Of a stretch of DNA of 64,000 nucleotides, positions 45,363 to 56,974 are shown one piece after another (the first letter of the stretch is position 1; the number at the start of each line of letters is the position of its first letter). A program made the position numbers and the translations under genes. This stretch comes from Omphiscola glabra (taxonomy: Eukaryota > Mollusca > Gastropoda > Lymnaeidae). The notes beneath the pieces are model-generated. The model was given only the letters and a program-made list of their open reading frames with translations, was not told where the DNA came from and did no database searches. The stretch spans positions 8,269,012-8,333,011 of the forward strand of contig OZ024809.1 of assembly GCA_964017045.1 (NCBI GenBank), in the 5' to 3' direction.

Positions 45363-45935
45363 TCCCTAGGCTGAGCATTAAACCAAAACGGAAATTGATT
45401 GGAAGAAAGCCTGGCCTGGGAAGGCTGGGGGAAATCACAAACCTTTCTCACCCCACTTCTCTGTGTGGCATGGCGGTGGTATCGATTTCCCCTACACATT
45501 TTTCTGGATTCTGGAATGAGGTGGGGATGAAAAGGACGAGTTTTTTTTTTAATATAATGATTTTATCTTTATAAAAACATATCGAGACGAGGAAAATTGG
45601 TTTAAAATCCATTTCCTGTGATGCCATGGAATTGTCTAATGCCAAGGAATTGTCTATCTGACTAATTCTCGGTTCATCCCGCATTTCTTAATTTCGTTCA
45701 CGTGTTTAACATTGTTCAAATGTTTTGATTTTTTTCAAAATGCTATTTCTGCTCTATCCGGCTGGCATATCGCAACTTAAATTCTACTTGGCAGCGCCAC
45801 TGGGTGATATAATGATGCGGTTGGGGGAGGTGTGGGGGGGGGGGGGGTAAGGACTATGGTATGTTTATACTGAGAAGAGAAAAATGGGTTTGTCAGCGTT
45901 TTATTCTAACCCATCCCCCACCCTATCACCATTCC
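45363..45935. other. Spacer, no gene seen
   Basis: Contains a G run at about 45835-45847; no other recognisable element. Confidence 0.4.
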
Positions 45936-46095
45936 CAAGTCTCTCCCCACCCCAACTCTAAAGCAACACAGACCCCCACTCGACACCCCAACCCCAACTC
46001 TCCAGCAACACAGACCCCCCACTCAACACCCCCAACCCCAACTCTCCCGCAACACAGACCCCCACTCAACACCCCCAACCGCAACTCTCCTCCTC
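45936..46095. repeat. About 42 bp C-rich minisatellite, 4 copies
   Basis: CCCCAACTCT(C/A)(C/A)AGCAACAC, AGACCCCCACTC and AACACCCC recur. Confidence 0.88.
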
Positions 46096-46540
46096 CCCGA
46101 CTCTCCTGCACTCCCACTCTTCCACACCCGGTCTCACTTGGTCACAATAAGAATAATTGTTGAACCTTTCCATTCTAATATGAAATAATGTTCATGAACG
46201 TTTGCTTTGGTCGAATTTTGTACATACAACTACTATGATTCAACATACATTTATCAACAATTAATGCGATTTTAACATAAACTTATAGGGCAGTGATGTC
46301 CAGCCGATACGACAGTGATGTCCAACCCATAGGGCAGTGCCATCCAGTGCCCATACACACACAACATGTCATTTCATCTTTGTCATACACACTTAGCATG
46401 CATCCTTGTCATACACAATCCATATCATTTTATCATTTGGTACACATGCTATATCACCTATTTCTTATACCAACATGTCATTTCATTCGTATCATGTCTT
46501 TGGAATTTCCGTCACCGTCTAACGGTTGCTCGCAACTGTT
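46096..46540. other. Spacer with short CATAC(A)-type repeats
   Basis: GGCAGTGATGTCCAGCC duplicates at 46290-46340, and loosely repeated CATGTCATTTCAT. No gene. Confidence 0.5.
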
Positions 46541-46544
46541 CCCA

Positions 46545-46712
46545 AACCATATGATATAATTTTGGTTGTATTCATCATATCAGCGGTTCCAATACCCTGT
46601 GATACAATTTTGGTTATATTCATCATATCAGCTGTTTCAATACCCTGTGATATAATTTGGGTTGTATTCATCATATCATCTATTCCAATACCCTGTGATA
46701 TAATTTTGTGAT
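46545..46712. repeat. 49 bp minisatellite, about 3.4 copies
   Basis: ATACCCTGTGATATAATTTT followed by GGTTGTATTCATCATATCAG recurs with ATACCCTG at 46591, 46640 and 46689 (49 bp). Confidence 0.92.
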
Positions 46713-46798
46713 GTTAAAAAAAAAATAATTAAAGGATCAACATTGAAAGCAGGGGACACGAAACAGAAAAGTGGCCCAGAGTGGGGGTGGAGGGTGGG

Positions 46799-46984
46799 CA
46801 GAGGCGTAGCTAAGGGAGGCAGGGGGGGACATATGTACCTGGGCGCCAGGCCAGTCATGGGTGCAAAAATGTGCTTTAATATTATTATATTGATGAAAAT
46901 AAAGGATTTGAGAGTTGAAAAAAGAAAGGGAGGCTCTTTAAAATGAATCTTGTCCCCGGGCGCCAAACACTCTTACTACGCCTG
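46799..46984. mobile_element. hAT miniature element, CAGAGGCGTAGC family, copy 1
   Basis: Starts CAGAGGCGTAGCTAAGG and ends ACTACGCCTG. The interior CTGGGCGCCAG, GCAAAAATGTGCTTTAATAT, GAAAATAAAGGATTTGAGAG and CTTGTCCCCGGGCGCCAAAC matches the reverse complement of the element at 48749-48938. G-rich flanks (AGGGTGGG and GGGGGTGG) resemble a target duplication but are low complexity. Confidence 0.82.
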
Positions 46985-48748
46985 GGGGGTGGGGGTGGGG
47001 GTGGGGGGAAAGGTGCTTATTAAGCTCAAGTGACGACTTTGCCCCTAAAAGTGTTTGACTCTGTGTCTAACTATAACAGAGGCAAATCAATAAATGAAAT
47101 TTAAAATAATAATAATAATATTGACAGTGGTGTGTTTAGCCTTAACATAATTCCAGTTTAATTTCTCCCTTAGGAAAAGTTGAGGACTTATTGTGTGCCT
47201 GCCCACTTCTTTTTCTATTTCTTTTTGCGCCCTAAGTCTATATTTCATTTGTACGGATGGAGACTCCTGAGATGTCCATCTATACGTTACGTCATTATAA
47301 TACGTTCAAGCTCAAGTCCAGTCCCCTCTCGCCAAAAAATTGAATCCCTTGTCACAGTTCCTTTTAAATGCGCGAGGCCCCTAAAAGGTCGGGCTGGGAC
47401 CTAACCGGCGCAGGGACATTATGAACGTGCCTCATTTGTCTTCACGGTGATATGGCACTTGATAGAAGTCCTTAAGACGCAAAACCTCTAATATCTCTGA
47501 TCTGATTAACGTTTTACTTTTTTTTTAAAGTGTGGGAGTTGGTGGCTGGAGCCCATCTTATCCACCACTTTTGGTAGTTTAGTTTAAAACTTTTCAATGT
47601 TTAAAAATTATTAAAAAATAAATTAATACTTTCAGTGTTTAGAATAACGAAATCTTTAAAAAAATAACGATTTCTATTATAGAATGTAGGGAAGGAAATG
47701 AATCGGGTAATTATTTTTTAAGTGAGTCATATGCTATCAATTTGAGAACCACAACATTATCTCTTGTTTGTTATTGCACTGTGGTCGAGCCGCATGCGTC
47801 ATGACCTACTTTCCCGTCATGGCCGACTTCCGGCAAGCCAATGGTAACAGGTGATCGACCGACATTCGCTGGGAAGCTGTTAGCAGGGGAAAAAAGTTGA
47901 TAGTGTGTACAGGCATGTGTGCTGGTATTCGTGTTGATTGGGGTCATTCTAGGGATATAGATGAGTTGGACGGATACTGTAACTGTGTGTTCCTTCTTAG
48001 GATGTGATTTCGTCTTGTGTAATGGTGTGTTGTAGATAGATTCTCAATTCAGTGTTGGCACTGCTGTATATTTATTATTATTAACGATTATGCCTAGTCT
48101 AGGCTATGCATCATTAATAATGTCATATGCTAGTACTAGTAGTCAGTAGTTTATAAATAGCATAATCATTATACATAGGCTATTAGTGGCCTAATCTAAA
48201 TTTAAAATTTCGAGATGATGGTGTAGTGTAACCAGTTCATGTTGTACTGAGTATAGAGTCTCATACTCATAGTGATTTTTCCCCCTTTGTTAGCGTCTAG
48301 CGGCGGGACTGTTTTTCTGTGTTAAATATCCTTATAATTTAAACTTAAACATGTATTATGTATGCCGTGTCATTTTGTGAAATGTAGAATTTAGCACTGC
48401 GGGCGATAGTGTGGAAGAATTGAATTTTGAATGGGCATCAAATAACTATAAGTGAATAAGTGAATTGTAGTATGCAGATACAGTGACTCTTGATTACTAT
48501 TGTATTTAAGTTTGTATGTGTAGGCGTAGGCCTTTACTTTAGTTATAGTACTAATGAAATTTTCTTCCATTGTCCAGGGACGAACCAATAGTAGTTTCGA
48601 CAGTTTCGTGTGTTAAATTTCAGTCCAACCAACCAGGATCTAGGAAATGACATGCGTCACTATAGACTGTCTATAGCCTATAGCTTTTAAGACTAGCCTT
48701 ATTTTGTTGTTTCAAAATTTCCGTTGAAGGTTATGTATGAGGATGAGA
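46985..48748. other. Longest relatively non-repetitive stretch
   Basis: About 1.7 kb without arrays. A G-rich tract lies at 46985-47010 and (AAT)n at 47107-47120. A short ATG-initiated segment at 47819-47850 encoding MADFRQANGN and followed by a GT donor could be a small first coding exon, but nothing downstream confirms it. Confidence 0.35.
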
Positions 48749-48938
48749 CAGAGGAGTAGCTAGGAGTGTTTGGCGCCCCGGGACAAGATTCATTTTAAAG
48801 CGCCCTATTTTCCTTTTTTCAACTCTCAAACCCATTATTTTCATCAATAAAATAATACCAAAGCACATTTTGGCGTCCCCAACTAGCTGGCGCCCGAGTA
48901 CATCTGTACCCCCTGCCCCCCCCTACGCTACGCCTCTG
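48749..48938. mobile_element. hAT miniature element, CAGAGGCGTAGC family, copy 2, perfect TSD
   Basis: Starts CAGAGGAGTAGCTAGG and ends GCTACGCCTCTG. It is flanked by identical 8-mers GGATGAGA at 48741-48748 and 48939-48946, the length expected of hAT transposition. Orientation is opposite to the copy at 46799. No coding capacity. Confidence 0.93.
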
Positions 48939-49147
48939 GGATGAGATAATTAAGACTATGTTAGATGATGAATCTGTGTAATCTATATATTAAAATTAGG
49001 CAGTCCTTATCCACATAGTATTGTCGTTTGAATTTATAGTAATTAAGTTAAGCCTTGACAGTTTTAGTTAGAACTAATGAACATGGTTTAAGTATGTATG
49101 TATTTTTAAAATTATCAGGTTTAGTTCGACGATTAGCCTCTTCTATC
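48939..49147. other. AT-rich spacer before the 36 bp array
   Basis: Provides the non-repetitive first residues of the long open frame that enters the array at 49148; no domain or signal peptide is recognisable. Confidence 0.4.
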
Positions 49148-52100
49148 CACTCCTTGTCTGTCCACCTCTTTTCTTCTGTGGTCCACTCCTTGTCTGTCCA
49201 CCTCTTTTCTTCTGTGGTCCACCTCTCTTCATCTGTGGTCCACTCCTTGTCTATCCACCTCTCTTCATCTGTGGTCCACCCCTTGTCTGTCCACCTCTCT
49301 TCATCTCTGGTCCACTCCTTGTCTGTCCACCTCTCTTCATCTGTGGTTCACCCCTTGTCTGTCCACCTCTCTTCATCTCTGGTCCACTCCTTGTCTGTCC
49401 ACCTCTCTTCATCTGTGGTTCACCCCTTGTCTGTCCACCTCTCTTCATCTGTGGTTCACCCCTTGTCTGTCCACCTCTCTTCATCTCTGGTCCACTCCTT
49501 GTCTGTCCACCTCTCTTCATCTGTGGTCCACCCCTTGTCTGTCCACCTCTCTTCATCTGTGGTTCACCCCTTGTCTGTCCACCTCTCTTCATCTCTGGTC
49601 CACTCCTTGTCTGTCCACCTCTCTTCATCTGTGGTCCACCCCTTGTCTGTCCACCTCTCTTCATCTCTGGTCCACTCCTTGTCTGTCCACCTCTCTTCAT
49701 CTGTGGTCCACCCCTTGTCTGTCCACCTCTCTTCATCTCTGGTCCACTCCTTGTCTGTCCACCTCTCTTCATCTGTGGTTCACCCCTTGTCTGTCCACCT
49801 CTCTTCATCTCTGGTCCACTCCTTGTCTGTCCACCTCTCTTCATCTGTGGTCCACCCCTTGTCTGTCCACCTCTCTTCATCTCTGGTCCACTCCTTGTCT
49901 GTCCACCTCTCTTCATCTGTGGTCCACCCCTTGTCTGTCCACCTCTCTTCATCTCTGGTCCACTCCTTGTCTGTCCACCTCTCTTCATCTGTGGTCCACC
50001 CCTTGTCTGTCCACCTCTCTTCATCTGTGGTCCACCCCTTGTCTGTCCACCTCTCTTCATCTGTGGTCCACCCCTTGTCTGTCCACCTCTCTTCATCTGT
50101 GGTCCACCCCTTGTCTGTCCACCTCTCTTCATCTGTGGTCCACCCCTTGTCTGTCCACCTCTCTTCATCTGTGGTTCACCCCTTGTCTGTCCACCTCTCT
50201 TCATCTGTGGTTCACCCCTTGTCTGTCCACCTCTCTTCATCTCTGGTCCACTCCTTGTCTGTCCACCTCTCTTCATCTGTGGTCCACCCCTTGTCTGTCC
50301 ACCTCTCTTCATCTGTGGTTCACCCCTTGTCTGTCCACCTCTCTTCATCTCTGGTCCACTCCTTGTCTGTCCACCTCTCTTCATCTGTGGTCCACCCCTT
50401 GTCTGTCCACCTCTCTTCATCTCTGGTCCACTCCTTGTCTGTCCACCTCTCTTCATCTGTGGTCCACCCCTTGTCTGTCCACCTCTCTTCATCTCTGGTC
50501 CACTCCTTGTCTGTCCACCTCTCTTCATCTGTGGTTCACCCCTTGTCTGTCCACCTCTCTTCATCTCTGGTCCACTCCTTGTCTGTCCACCTCTCTTCAT
50601 CTGTGGTCCACCCCTTGTCTGTCCACCTCTCTTCATCTCTGGTCCACCCCTTGTCTGTCCACCTCTCTTCATCTGTGGTCCACCCCTTGTCTGTCCACCT
50701 CTCTTCATCTGTGGTCCACCCCTTGTCTGTCCACCTCTCTTCATCTGTGGTCCACCCCTTGTCTGTCCACCTCTCTTCATCTGTGGTCCACCCCTTGTCT
50801 GTCCACCTCTCTTCATCTGTGGTCCACCCCTTGTCTGTCCACCTCTCTTCATCTGTGGTCCACCCCTTGTCTGTCCACCTCTCTTCATCTGTGGTCCACC
50901 CCTTGTCTGTCCACCTCTCTTCATCTGTGGTCCACCCCTTGTCTGTCCACCTCTCTTCATCTGTGGTCCACCCCTTGTCTGTCCACCTCTCTTCATCTGT
51001 GGTCCACCCCTTGTCTGTCCACCTCTCTTCATCTGTGGTCCACCCCTTGTCTGTCCACCTCTCTTCATCTGTGGTCCACCCCTTGTCTGTCCACCTCTCT
51101 TCATCTGTGGTCCACCCCTTGTCTGTCCACCTCTCTTCATCTGTGGTCCACCCCTTGTCTGTCCACCTCTCTTCATCTCTGGTCCACTCCTTGTCTGTCC
51201 ACCTCTCTTCATCTCTGGTCCACTCCTTGTCTGTCCACCTCTCTTCATCTGTGGTCCACCCCTTGTCTGTCCACCTCTCTTCATCTGTGGTCCACCCCTT
51301 GTCTGTCCACCTCTCTTCATCTGTGGTCCACCCCTTGTCTGTCCACCTCTCTTCATCTGTGGTCCACCCCTTGTCTGTCCACCTCTCTTCATCTGTGGTC
51401 CACCCCTTGTCTGTCCACCTCTCTTCATCTGTGGTCCACCCCTTGTCTGTCCACCTCTCTTCATCTGTGGTCCACCCCTTGTCTGTCCACCTCTCTTCAT
51501 CTGTGGTCCACCCCTTGTCTGTCCACCTCTCTTCATCTGTGGTCCACCCCTTGTCTGTCCACCTCTCTTCATCTGTGGTCCACCCCTTGTCTGTCCACCT
51601 CTCTTCATCTCTGGTCCACCCCTTGTCTGTCCACCTCTCTTCATCTCTGGTCCACTCCTTGTCTGTCCACCTCTCTTCATCTGTGGTCCACCCCTTGTCT
51701 GTCCACCTCTCTTCATCTGTGGTCCACCCCTTGTCTGTCCACCTCTCTTCATCTGTGGTCCACCCCTTGTCTGTCCACCTCTCTTCATCTGTGGTCCACC
51801 CCTTGTCTGTCCACCTCTCTTCATCTGTGGTCCACCCCTTGTCTGTCCACCTCTCTTCATCTGTGGTCCACCCCTTGTCTGTCCACCTCTCTTCATCTGT
51901 GGTCCACCCCTTGTCTGTCCACCTCTCTTCATCTGTGGTCCACCCCTTGTCTGTCCACCTCTCTTCATCTGTGGTTCACCCCTTGTCTGTCCACCTCTCT
52001 TCATCTGTGGTTCACCCCTTGTCTGTCCACCTCTCTTCATCTCTGGTCCACTCCTTGTCTGTCCACCTCTCTTCATCTGTGGTCCACCCCTTGTCTGTCC

Positions 52101-52737
52101 ACCTCTCTTCATCTGTGGTTCACCCCTTGTCTGTCCACCTCTCTTCATCTCTGGTCCACTCCTTGTCTGTCCACCTCTCTTCATCTGTGGTCCACCCCTT
52201 GTCTGTCCACCTCTCTTCATCTCTGGTCCACTCCTTGTCTGTCCACCTCTCTTCATCTGTGGTCCACCCCTTGTCTGTCCACCTCTCTTCATCTCTGGTC
52301 CACTCCTTGTCTGTCCACCTCTCTTCATCTGTGGTTCACCCCTTGTCTGTCCACCTCTCTTCATCTCTGGTCCACTCCTTGTCTGTCCACCTCTCTTCAT
52401 CTGTGGTCCACCCCTTGTCTGTCCACCTCTCTTCATCTCTGGTCCACCCCTTGTCTGTCCACCTCTCTTCATCTGTGGTCCACCCCTTGTCTGTCCACCT
52501 CTCTTCATCTGTGGTCCACCCCTTGTCTGTCCACCTCTCTTCATCTGTGGTCCACCCCTTGTCTGTCCACCTCTCTTCATCTGTGGTCCACCCCTTGTCT
52601 GTCCACCTCTCTTCATCTCTGGTCCACCCCTTGTCTGTCCACCTCTCTTCATCTCTGGTCCACCCCTTGTCTGTCCACCTCTCTTCATCTCTGGTCCACT
52701 CCTTGTCTGTCCACCTCTCTTCATCTGTGGTCCACCC
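49148..52737. repeat. 36 bp minisatellite, about 100 copies, with 1800 bp higher-order repeat
   Basis: The unit is CACCCCTTGTCTGTCCACCT plus CTCTTCATCTGTGGTC. Three variants differ at CTGTGGTCCACC, CTCTGGTCCACT and GTGGTTCACC; the first three copies have CTTTTCTT and are edge-type. With no indels and a unit of 12 codons, the array is open over its whole length on the plus strand (1241 codons from 49055, repeating SVHLSSSVVHPL) and on the minus strand (1157 codons, repeating MKRGGQTRGGPQ). I regard both as by-products: there is no domain or recognised gene structure. The order of variants at 49970-50818 is reproduced at 51770-52618. Confidence 0.98.
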
Positions 52738-52809
52738 CTGGCCCTGGTATGTTCTCAGGTGTTTGGCTAAAATAAATTAAAAAAACCACACCATTGAAGC
52801 ACGGGAAAA

Positions 52810-52910
52810 AATAGTACCCCCCCCCCCCCCCCTTTTTAAAAAAAAAAAAATCCCCAGCTTTAATCAAACAGAAGAATAAATGACTTGGGGGGGGGGGGGG
52901 GGGAGGGCGT
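52810..52910. repeat. C-run, A-run and G-run low-complexity junction
   Basis: A C homopolymer (about 52817-52832), an A run (about 52838-52849) and a G homopolymer (about 52887-52902) lie between the 36 bp and 39 bp arrays. The C and G runs are inverted relative to each other and could pair. Confidence 0.8.
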
Positions 52911-53456
52911 TGGTCGATCCAAGATGATAGGTTCAGGGCTATCGATAGTTGGTCGATCCAAGATGATAGGTTCAGGGCTGTCGATAGTTGGTCGATCCAA
53001 GATGATAGGTTCAGGGCTGTCGATAGTTGGTCGATCCAAGATGATAGGTTCAGGGCTGTCGATAGTTGGTCGATCCAAGATGATAGGTTCAGGGCTGTCG
53101 ATAGTTGGTCGATCCAAGATGATAGGTTCAGGGCTATCGATAGTTGGTCGATCCAAGATGATAGGTTCAGGGCTGTCGATAGTTGGTCGATCCAAGATGA
53201 TAGGTTCAGGGCTGTCGATAGTTGGTCGATCCAAGATGATAGGTTCAGGGCTGTCGATAGTTGGTCGATCCAAGATGATAGGTTCAGGGCTGTCGATAGT
53301 TGGTCGATCCAAGATGATAGGTTCAGGGCTGTCGATAGTTGGTCGATCCAAGATGATAGGTTCAGGGCTGTCGATAGTTGGTCGATCCAAGATGATAGGT
53401 TCAGGGCTGTCGATAGTTGGTCGATCCAAGATGATAGGTTCAGGGCTGTCGATAGC
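52909..53456. repeat. 39 bp minisatellite, 14 near-identical copies
   Basis: GTTGGTCGATCCAAGATGAT followed by AGGTTCAGGGCTGTCGATA repeats at exactly 39 bp. The only variation I see is CTATCGATA in two units (near 52938 and 53133). Unit length divisible by three leaves both strands open. Near-identity implies recent expansion or strong homogenisation. Confidence 0.97.
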
Positions 53457-53847
53457 GTACACATGCACGATTTAAGACTCCAATGAAATTGTACTAATTG
53501 CTATTGCTGTCAGAATTAATCAGTTACTGTAAATATAAAAGTAAACATTTTGGGGGAGGCGGGCCTTAAGGGGGATGTCAGTGTCACAAAATAGAAAAAT
53601 TGTGTCTTGTAATATTTGGGTGGCCCCTAATCAATCAACTTGGAGTGGGGCTCCTGGGGGGGGGGGGGGTGTCGGTGATGAGGACATTTCTTTGTCTACT
53701 AATATTTGGTTAACCTTCTCAGGTTATTTCACTTGCTTGCAGGGCCGACCACCCCCACTGGATTTCATCCCCCGACCCATCTCCATAATTTAAAGAAATT
53801 CCCGAAACCCTATAATAGAAATTGCAAATATAAATGAAAATAAAACA
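53457..53847. other. Spacer, no gene seen
   Basis: Contains a G run at about 53657-53669; nothing else is recognised. Confidence 0.4.
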
Positions 53848-54545
53848 ACATCCCCCGACACTGCCTCCCATCCCCCGACACTGCCTCCCACCCCCGACAC
53901 TGCCTCTCGTCCCCCGACACTGCCTCCAATCCCCGACACTGCCTCCCACCCCCCGACACTGCCTCCCACCCCCCGACACTGCCTCCCGTCTCCCGACACT
54001 GCCTCCCGTCTCCCGACACTGCCTCCCATCCCCCGACACTGCCTCCCGTCCCCCGACACTGCCTCCCATCCCCCGACACTGCCTCCCATCCCCCGACACT
54101 GCCTCCCGTCCCCCGACACTGCCTCCCACCCCCGACACTGCCTCTCGTCCCCCGACACTGCCTCCAATCCCCGACACTGCCTCCAATCCCCGACACTGCC
54201 TCCCACCCCCCGACACTGCCTCCCGTCTCCCGACACTGCCTCCCGTCTCCCGACACTGCCTCCCATCTCCCGACACTGCCTCCCATCTCCCGACACTGCC
54301 TCCCATCCCCCGACACTGCCTCCCGTCCCCCGACACTGCCTCCCATCCCCCGACACTGCCTCCCATCCCCCGACACTGCCTCCAATTCCCCGACACTGCC
54401 TCCCATCCCCCGACACTGCCTCCCATCCCCCGACACTGCCTCCCATCCCCAGACACTGCCACCCATCCCCCGACACTGCCTCCCATCCCCCGACACAGCC
54501 TCCCATCCCCCGACACTGCCTCCCATCCCCCGACACTGCCTCTCG
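53848..54545. repeat. 20 bp C-rich minisatellite, about 35 copies
   Basis: CACTGCCTCCCATCCCCCGA with variants CCCGTC, CCCACC, CCAATC and 19 bp units. The variant order around 53880-54000 (CACC, TCTCGTC, CAATC, CACC, CGTCTC) recurs at about 54118-54260, indicating block duplication. The complementary strand carries clustered G-runs. Confidence 0.96.
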
Positions 54546-55084
54546 CACTCCAGGAGTTCCGAAGTCTTATAACGTATGGGGTGTGAGCGAGCATGGTTCA
54601 GAACCCCCACTGTATACTTCATAATATATTTTCACCCAACCCAAGGGAATTTCATTTGCGTTCCCTTCGTTCTTCTTCCTCTCGAAGCTAATAAGCTAAT
54701 TATGTCCGTAAGTCCCCCGCTTTTTTGGCCACCCCCACCCCCACCGGCTAATACCGTGCCGAACCCGTTAAATTGGGATATGACGTCACTGGGTCAAGAC
54801 TTTATGCCACGTAGACAATGCGTGTTCACGAGGTTGATTCCGTACATCGCTGTTATACAAACAACAAGGCGTTGGCACCGTTTCACCCTCACCCAATTTC
54901 GGGTGGGGGGGGGGGGGTGGGGAGCGTAAGACAAATTTGCTCAGCCCAGATGAACGACAGCGCGATACAATCTATTAGATAATAATGTTATAATAGCCCC
55001 CTCTGACTGTCTGATACCGACAATTACTGCCCTAACTAATATTTTTGCCTTACTGGAAGAGCTGGTCTGACGACTGCTTTTTTT
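54546..55084. other. Spacer, no gene seen
   Basis: Includes a G run at 54902-54917. No family recognised. Confidence 0.4.
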
Positions 55085-55087
55085 GTT

Positions 55088-55190
55088 ATAGTAAGGAACA
55101 GTTAGCATCTGCTACTTGACATACACAGGAACAGTTAGCATCTGCTACATGACATACACAGGAACATTTAGCATCTGCTACATTACATAC
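55088..55190. repeat. 33 bp repeat, about 3 copies
   Basis: AGGAACAGTTAGCATCTGCT plus ACATGACATACAC recurs at about 55095, 55129 and 55161, followed by CATACGCATCTTTACAT twice. Confidence 0.9.
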
Positions 55191-56009
55191 GCATCTTTAC
55201 ATTCATGACATACGCATCTTTACATCTCTAGTTCAATATTGGAGTGATTTTAAAATAATTTACTTTGAATAATTAGTTCATTTTTTTAAAACCTGGCTTC
55301 TCAATTAACATAAATCGGTATAAATATTTATGTTGATTCATTTTAGATGTTAAAATAAGAATATGAAAATAATAAACATACATATAATTCAGTTTTAGCC
55401 TTAGTAATTTAACAATTTTATATTACAATAAATATAAGCAGATGACTCAACATTAGATGGTTTTAGAACAATGGATATCGTACACATTTTGTTGAAATTT
55501 AATCTGCATTATTTTTTTCGTTTAAAAATAAATAAATTAATACTGAATTGTTTGCTTCATGAGTGAAAGCAGAGTTTTGCAGTTGTCTACATTGTTGATA
55601 TGTTGAATAGTAGAAATAAAATGCTGTCTTCTGTTTCAATAGATTTTGACTGCGAACATTTGTGTAAATAAGCAAATCTTACTGTGATATATTCCCAAAA
55701 TTCCAGGATTGCTATTGAAATCTGGCTTTAGTGCCACAGAAAAGACTGTCATAGATGTGTTCCTAGTTTTATATGCTGGAATGTGATAGTTTAGAAAAAA
55801 AAAATTGAGCTTTCATTTCTTTGTGATTTCATGATGGATAGTAAGTGAACACTGATTTAGTGCTGGATACAAAATTTGATCTAGTGGATATTGTTGACGA
55901 TGTCCAGCGGTTATGGAGTAAACTTTGGATCCAAATAAACTTAGGTGAGTTGATGTTTTCTATTACACATTCAAAAACAACAATTGGTAAAAAGCTTGAC
56001 CTCACCCAC
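55191..56009. other. AT-rich stretch, no gene seen
   Basis: No repeat or protein family recognised. Confidence 0.4.
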
Positions 56010-56290
56010 TCAAGTACTAGCTACCCCTGTCCAGCTATGGACAGTACCCAGCAGTATCGAGCATTGTTTATCTGTTAAAGGGGGTGAAAATATGTCGGTA
56101 TAATACAGTTTGAAGAGATGGGTCTTGAGAGCAGTTTTGAAGTCTGGGATGGTCGTTATGTTGCGGATGTATAATGGGATAGAATTCCATTGCTTTGGGG
56201 CACAGATAGAGAAGAGATCGTTCACCATATATTTTAGTGCGTGTTTTTGGAAAGTTTGTGTGTTAGTAGCACCTGGATTTCTTTGGTCAT
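56010..56290 (-). pseudogene. Non-LTR retrotransposon C-terminal fragment (CR1/jockey-like)
   Basis: The minus strand encodes SICAPKQWNSIPLYIRNITT followed by IPDFKTALKTHLFKLYY. The AP(R/K)xWNSLP...F(K)xxLKTHLF pattern is the stereotyped extreme C-terminus of many animal LINE reverse transcriptases. The frame changes just upstream of the ORF start (a KTRTKIYGERS-like segment in another frame), so the copy is broken. It differs from the LINE type at 27654 and 31795. Confidence 0.75.
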
Positions 56291-56689
56291 CTCCACCACT
56301 GGAGCCACTGTTTTTCTGTGAACGCTGTCTACTACCCAGCAGAACAATTTAGTGGTGGGTGAGGCTGACTCGCTTCGCGGCCTGACTGGAATAGAGACCA
56401 CTGGGCGACTGGGGGAGTGGTTGAATGCCTGTTGGGAGTGGCGGGGTGTTCTGGGTAAGACTTTCGGCCCCATAGTTTACTGATTTTCTTACGTAGATTA
56501 GATTAGTGGATTACCAAATAAATTCCCTGCACATCTGTGGTCTCCAATTAGAGGGACCTTTATTGAGTACATTCCTTCATCTGTAAGGTGCTCGAAAAAA
56601 TGGTATATTTACAGGCATATGTACGTTTTGTATTAGTTTGTGTGGATGGTGTCTCCCCAAATTAAGAACTCATTCGAAAAAGGGTTTGG

Positions 56690-56940
56690 AAGTAATGGTG
56701 TGGAAATAACGGTGTGGAAGTAATGGTTTGGAAGTAAGGGTGTTGCCGTAATGGTATGGAAGTAATGGTGTTGATGTAATGGGTTGGACATAAGGATGTT
56801 GAATTAATGGGTTGGGCGTAAGAATGGTTTGGAAGTAAGGGTGTGGACATAATGGTTTGGAAATTAGGGCGTGGAAGTAATGTGTGAAAGTAAGGGCGTG
56901 GACATAACAGTGTGGAAGAAAGGGTGTAGAAGTAATGGTG
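56690..56940. repeat. About 15 bp degenerate repeat
   Basis: GGAAGTAATGGTGT, GGAAGTAAGGGTGT and GGACATAAGG-type units, about 16 diverged copies. Confidence 0.87.
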
Positions 56941-56974
56941 TGTGATCAAACAATTTGAAGACCTCTGCTCCCCA

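Noticed and set aside
46985..47015. Target duplication of the 46799 element as firm evidence
   Set aside because: Both flanks are G-rich low-complexity DNA, so the match could be coincidental; only the 48749 copy gives firm evidence.
49055..52780. 1241-residue open frame (and 1157 residues on the opposite strand)
   Set aside because: A stop-free 36 bp unit without indels gives an open frame automatically; a 12-codon frame has a better than even chance of lacking stops. There is no domain, no conserved flank and no recognised gene structure.
52860..53475. Three overlapping open frames of 196-247 residues
   Set aside because: By-products of the 39 bp array, open in several frames on both strands.
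53719..54622. Several 250-291 residue open frames
   Set aside because: 20 bp units cycle through all three frames, and the repeat lacks stops in most of them; purely compositional.
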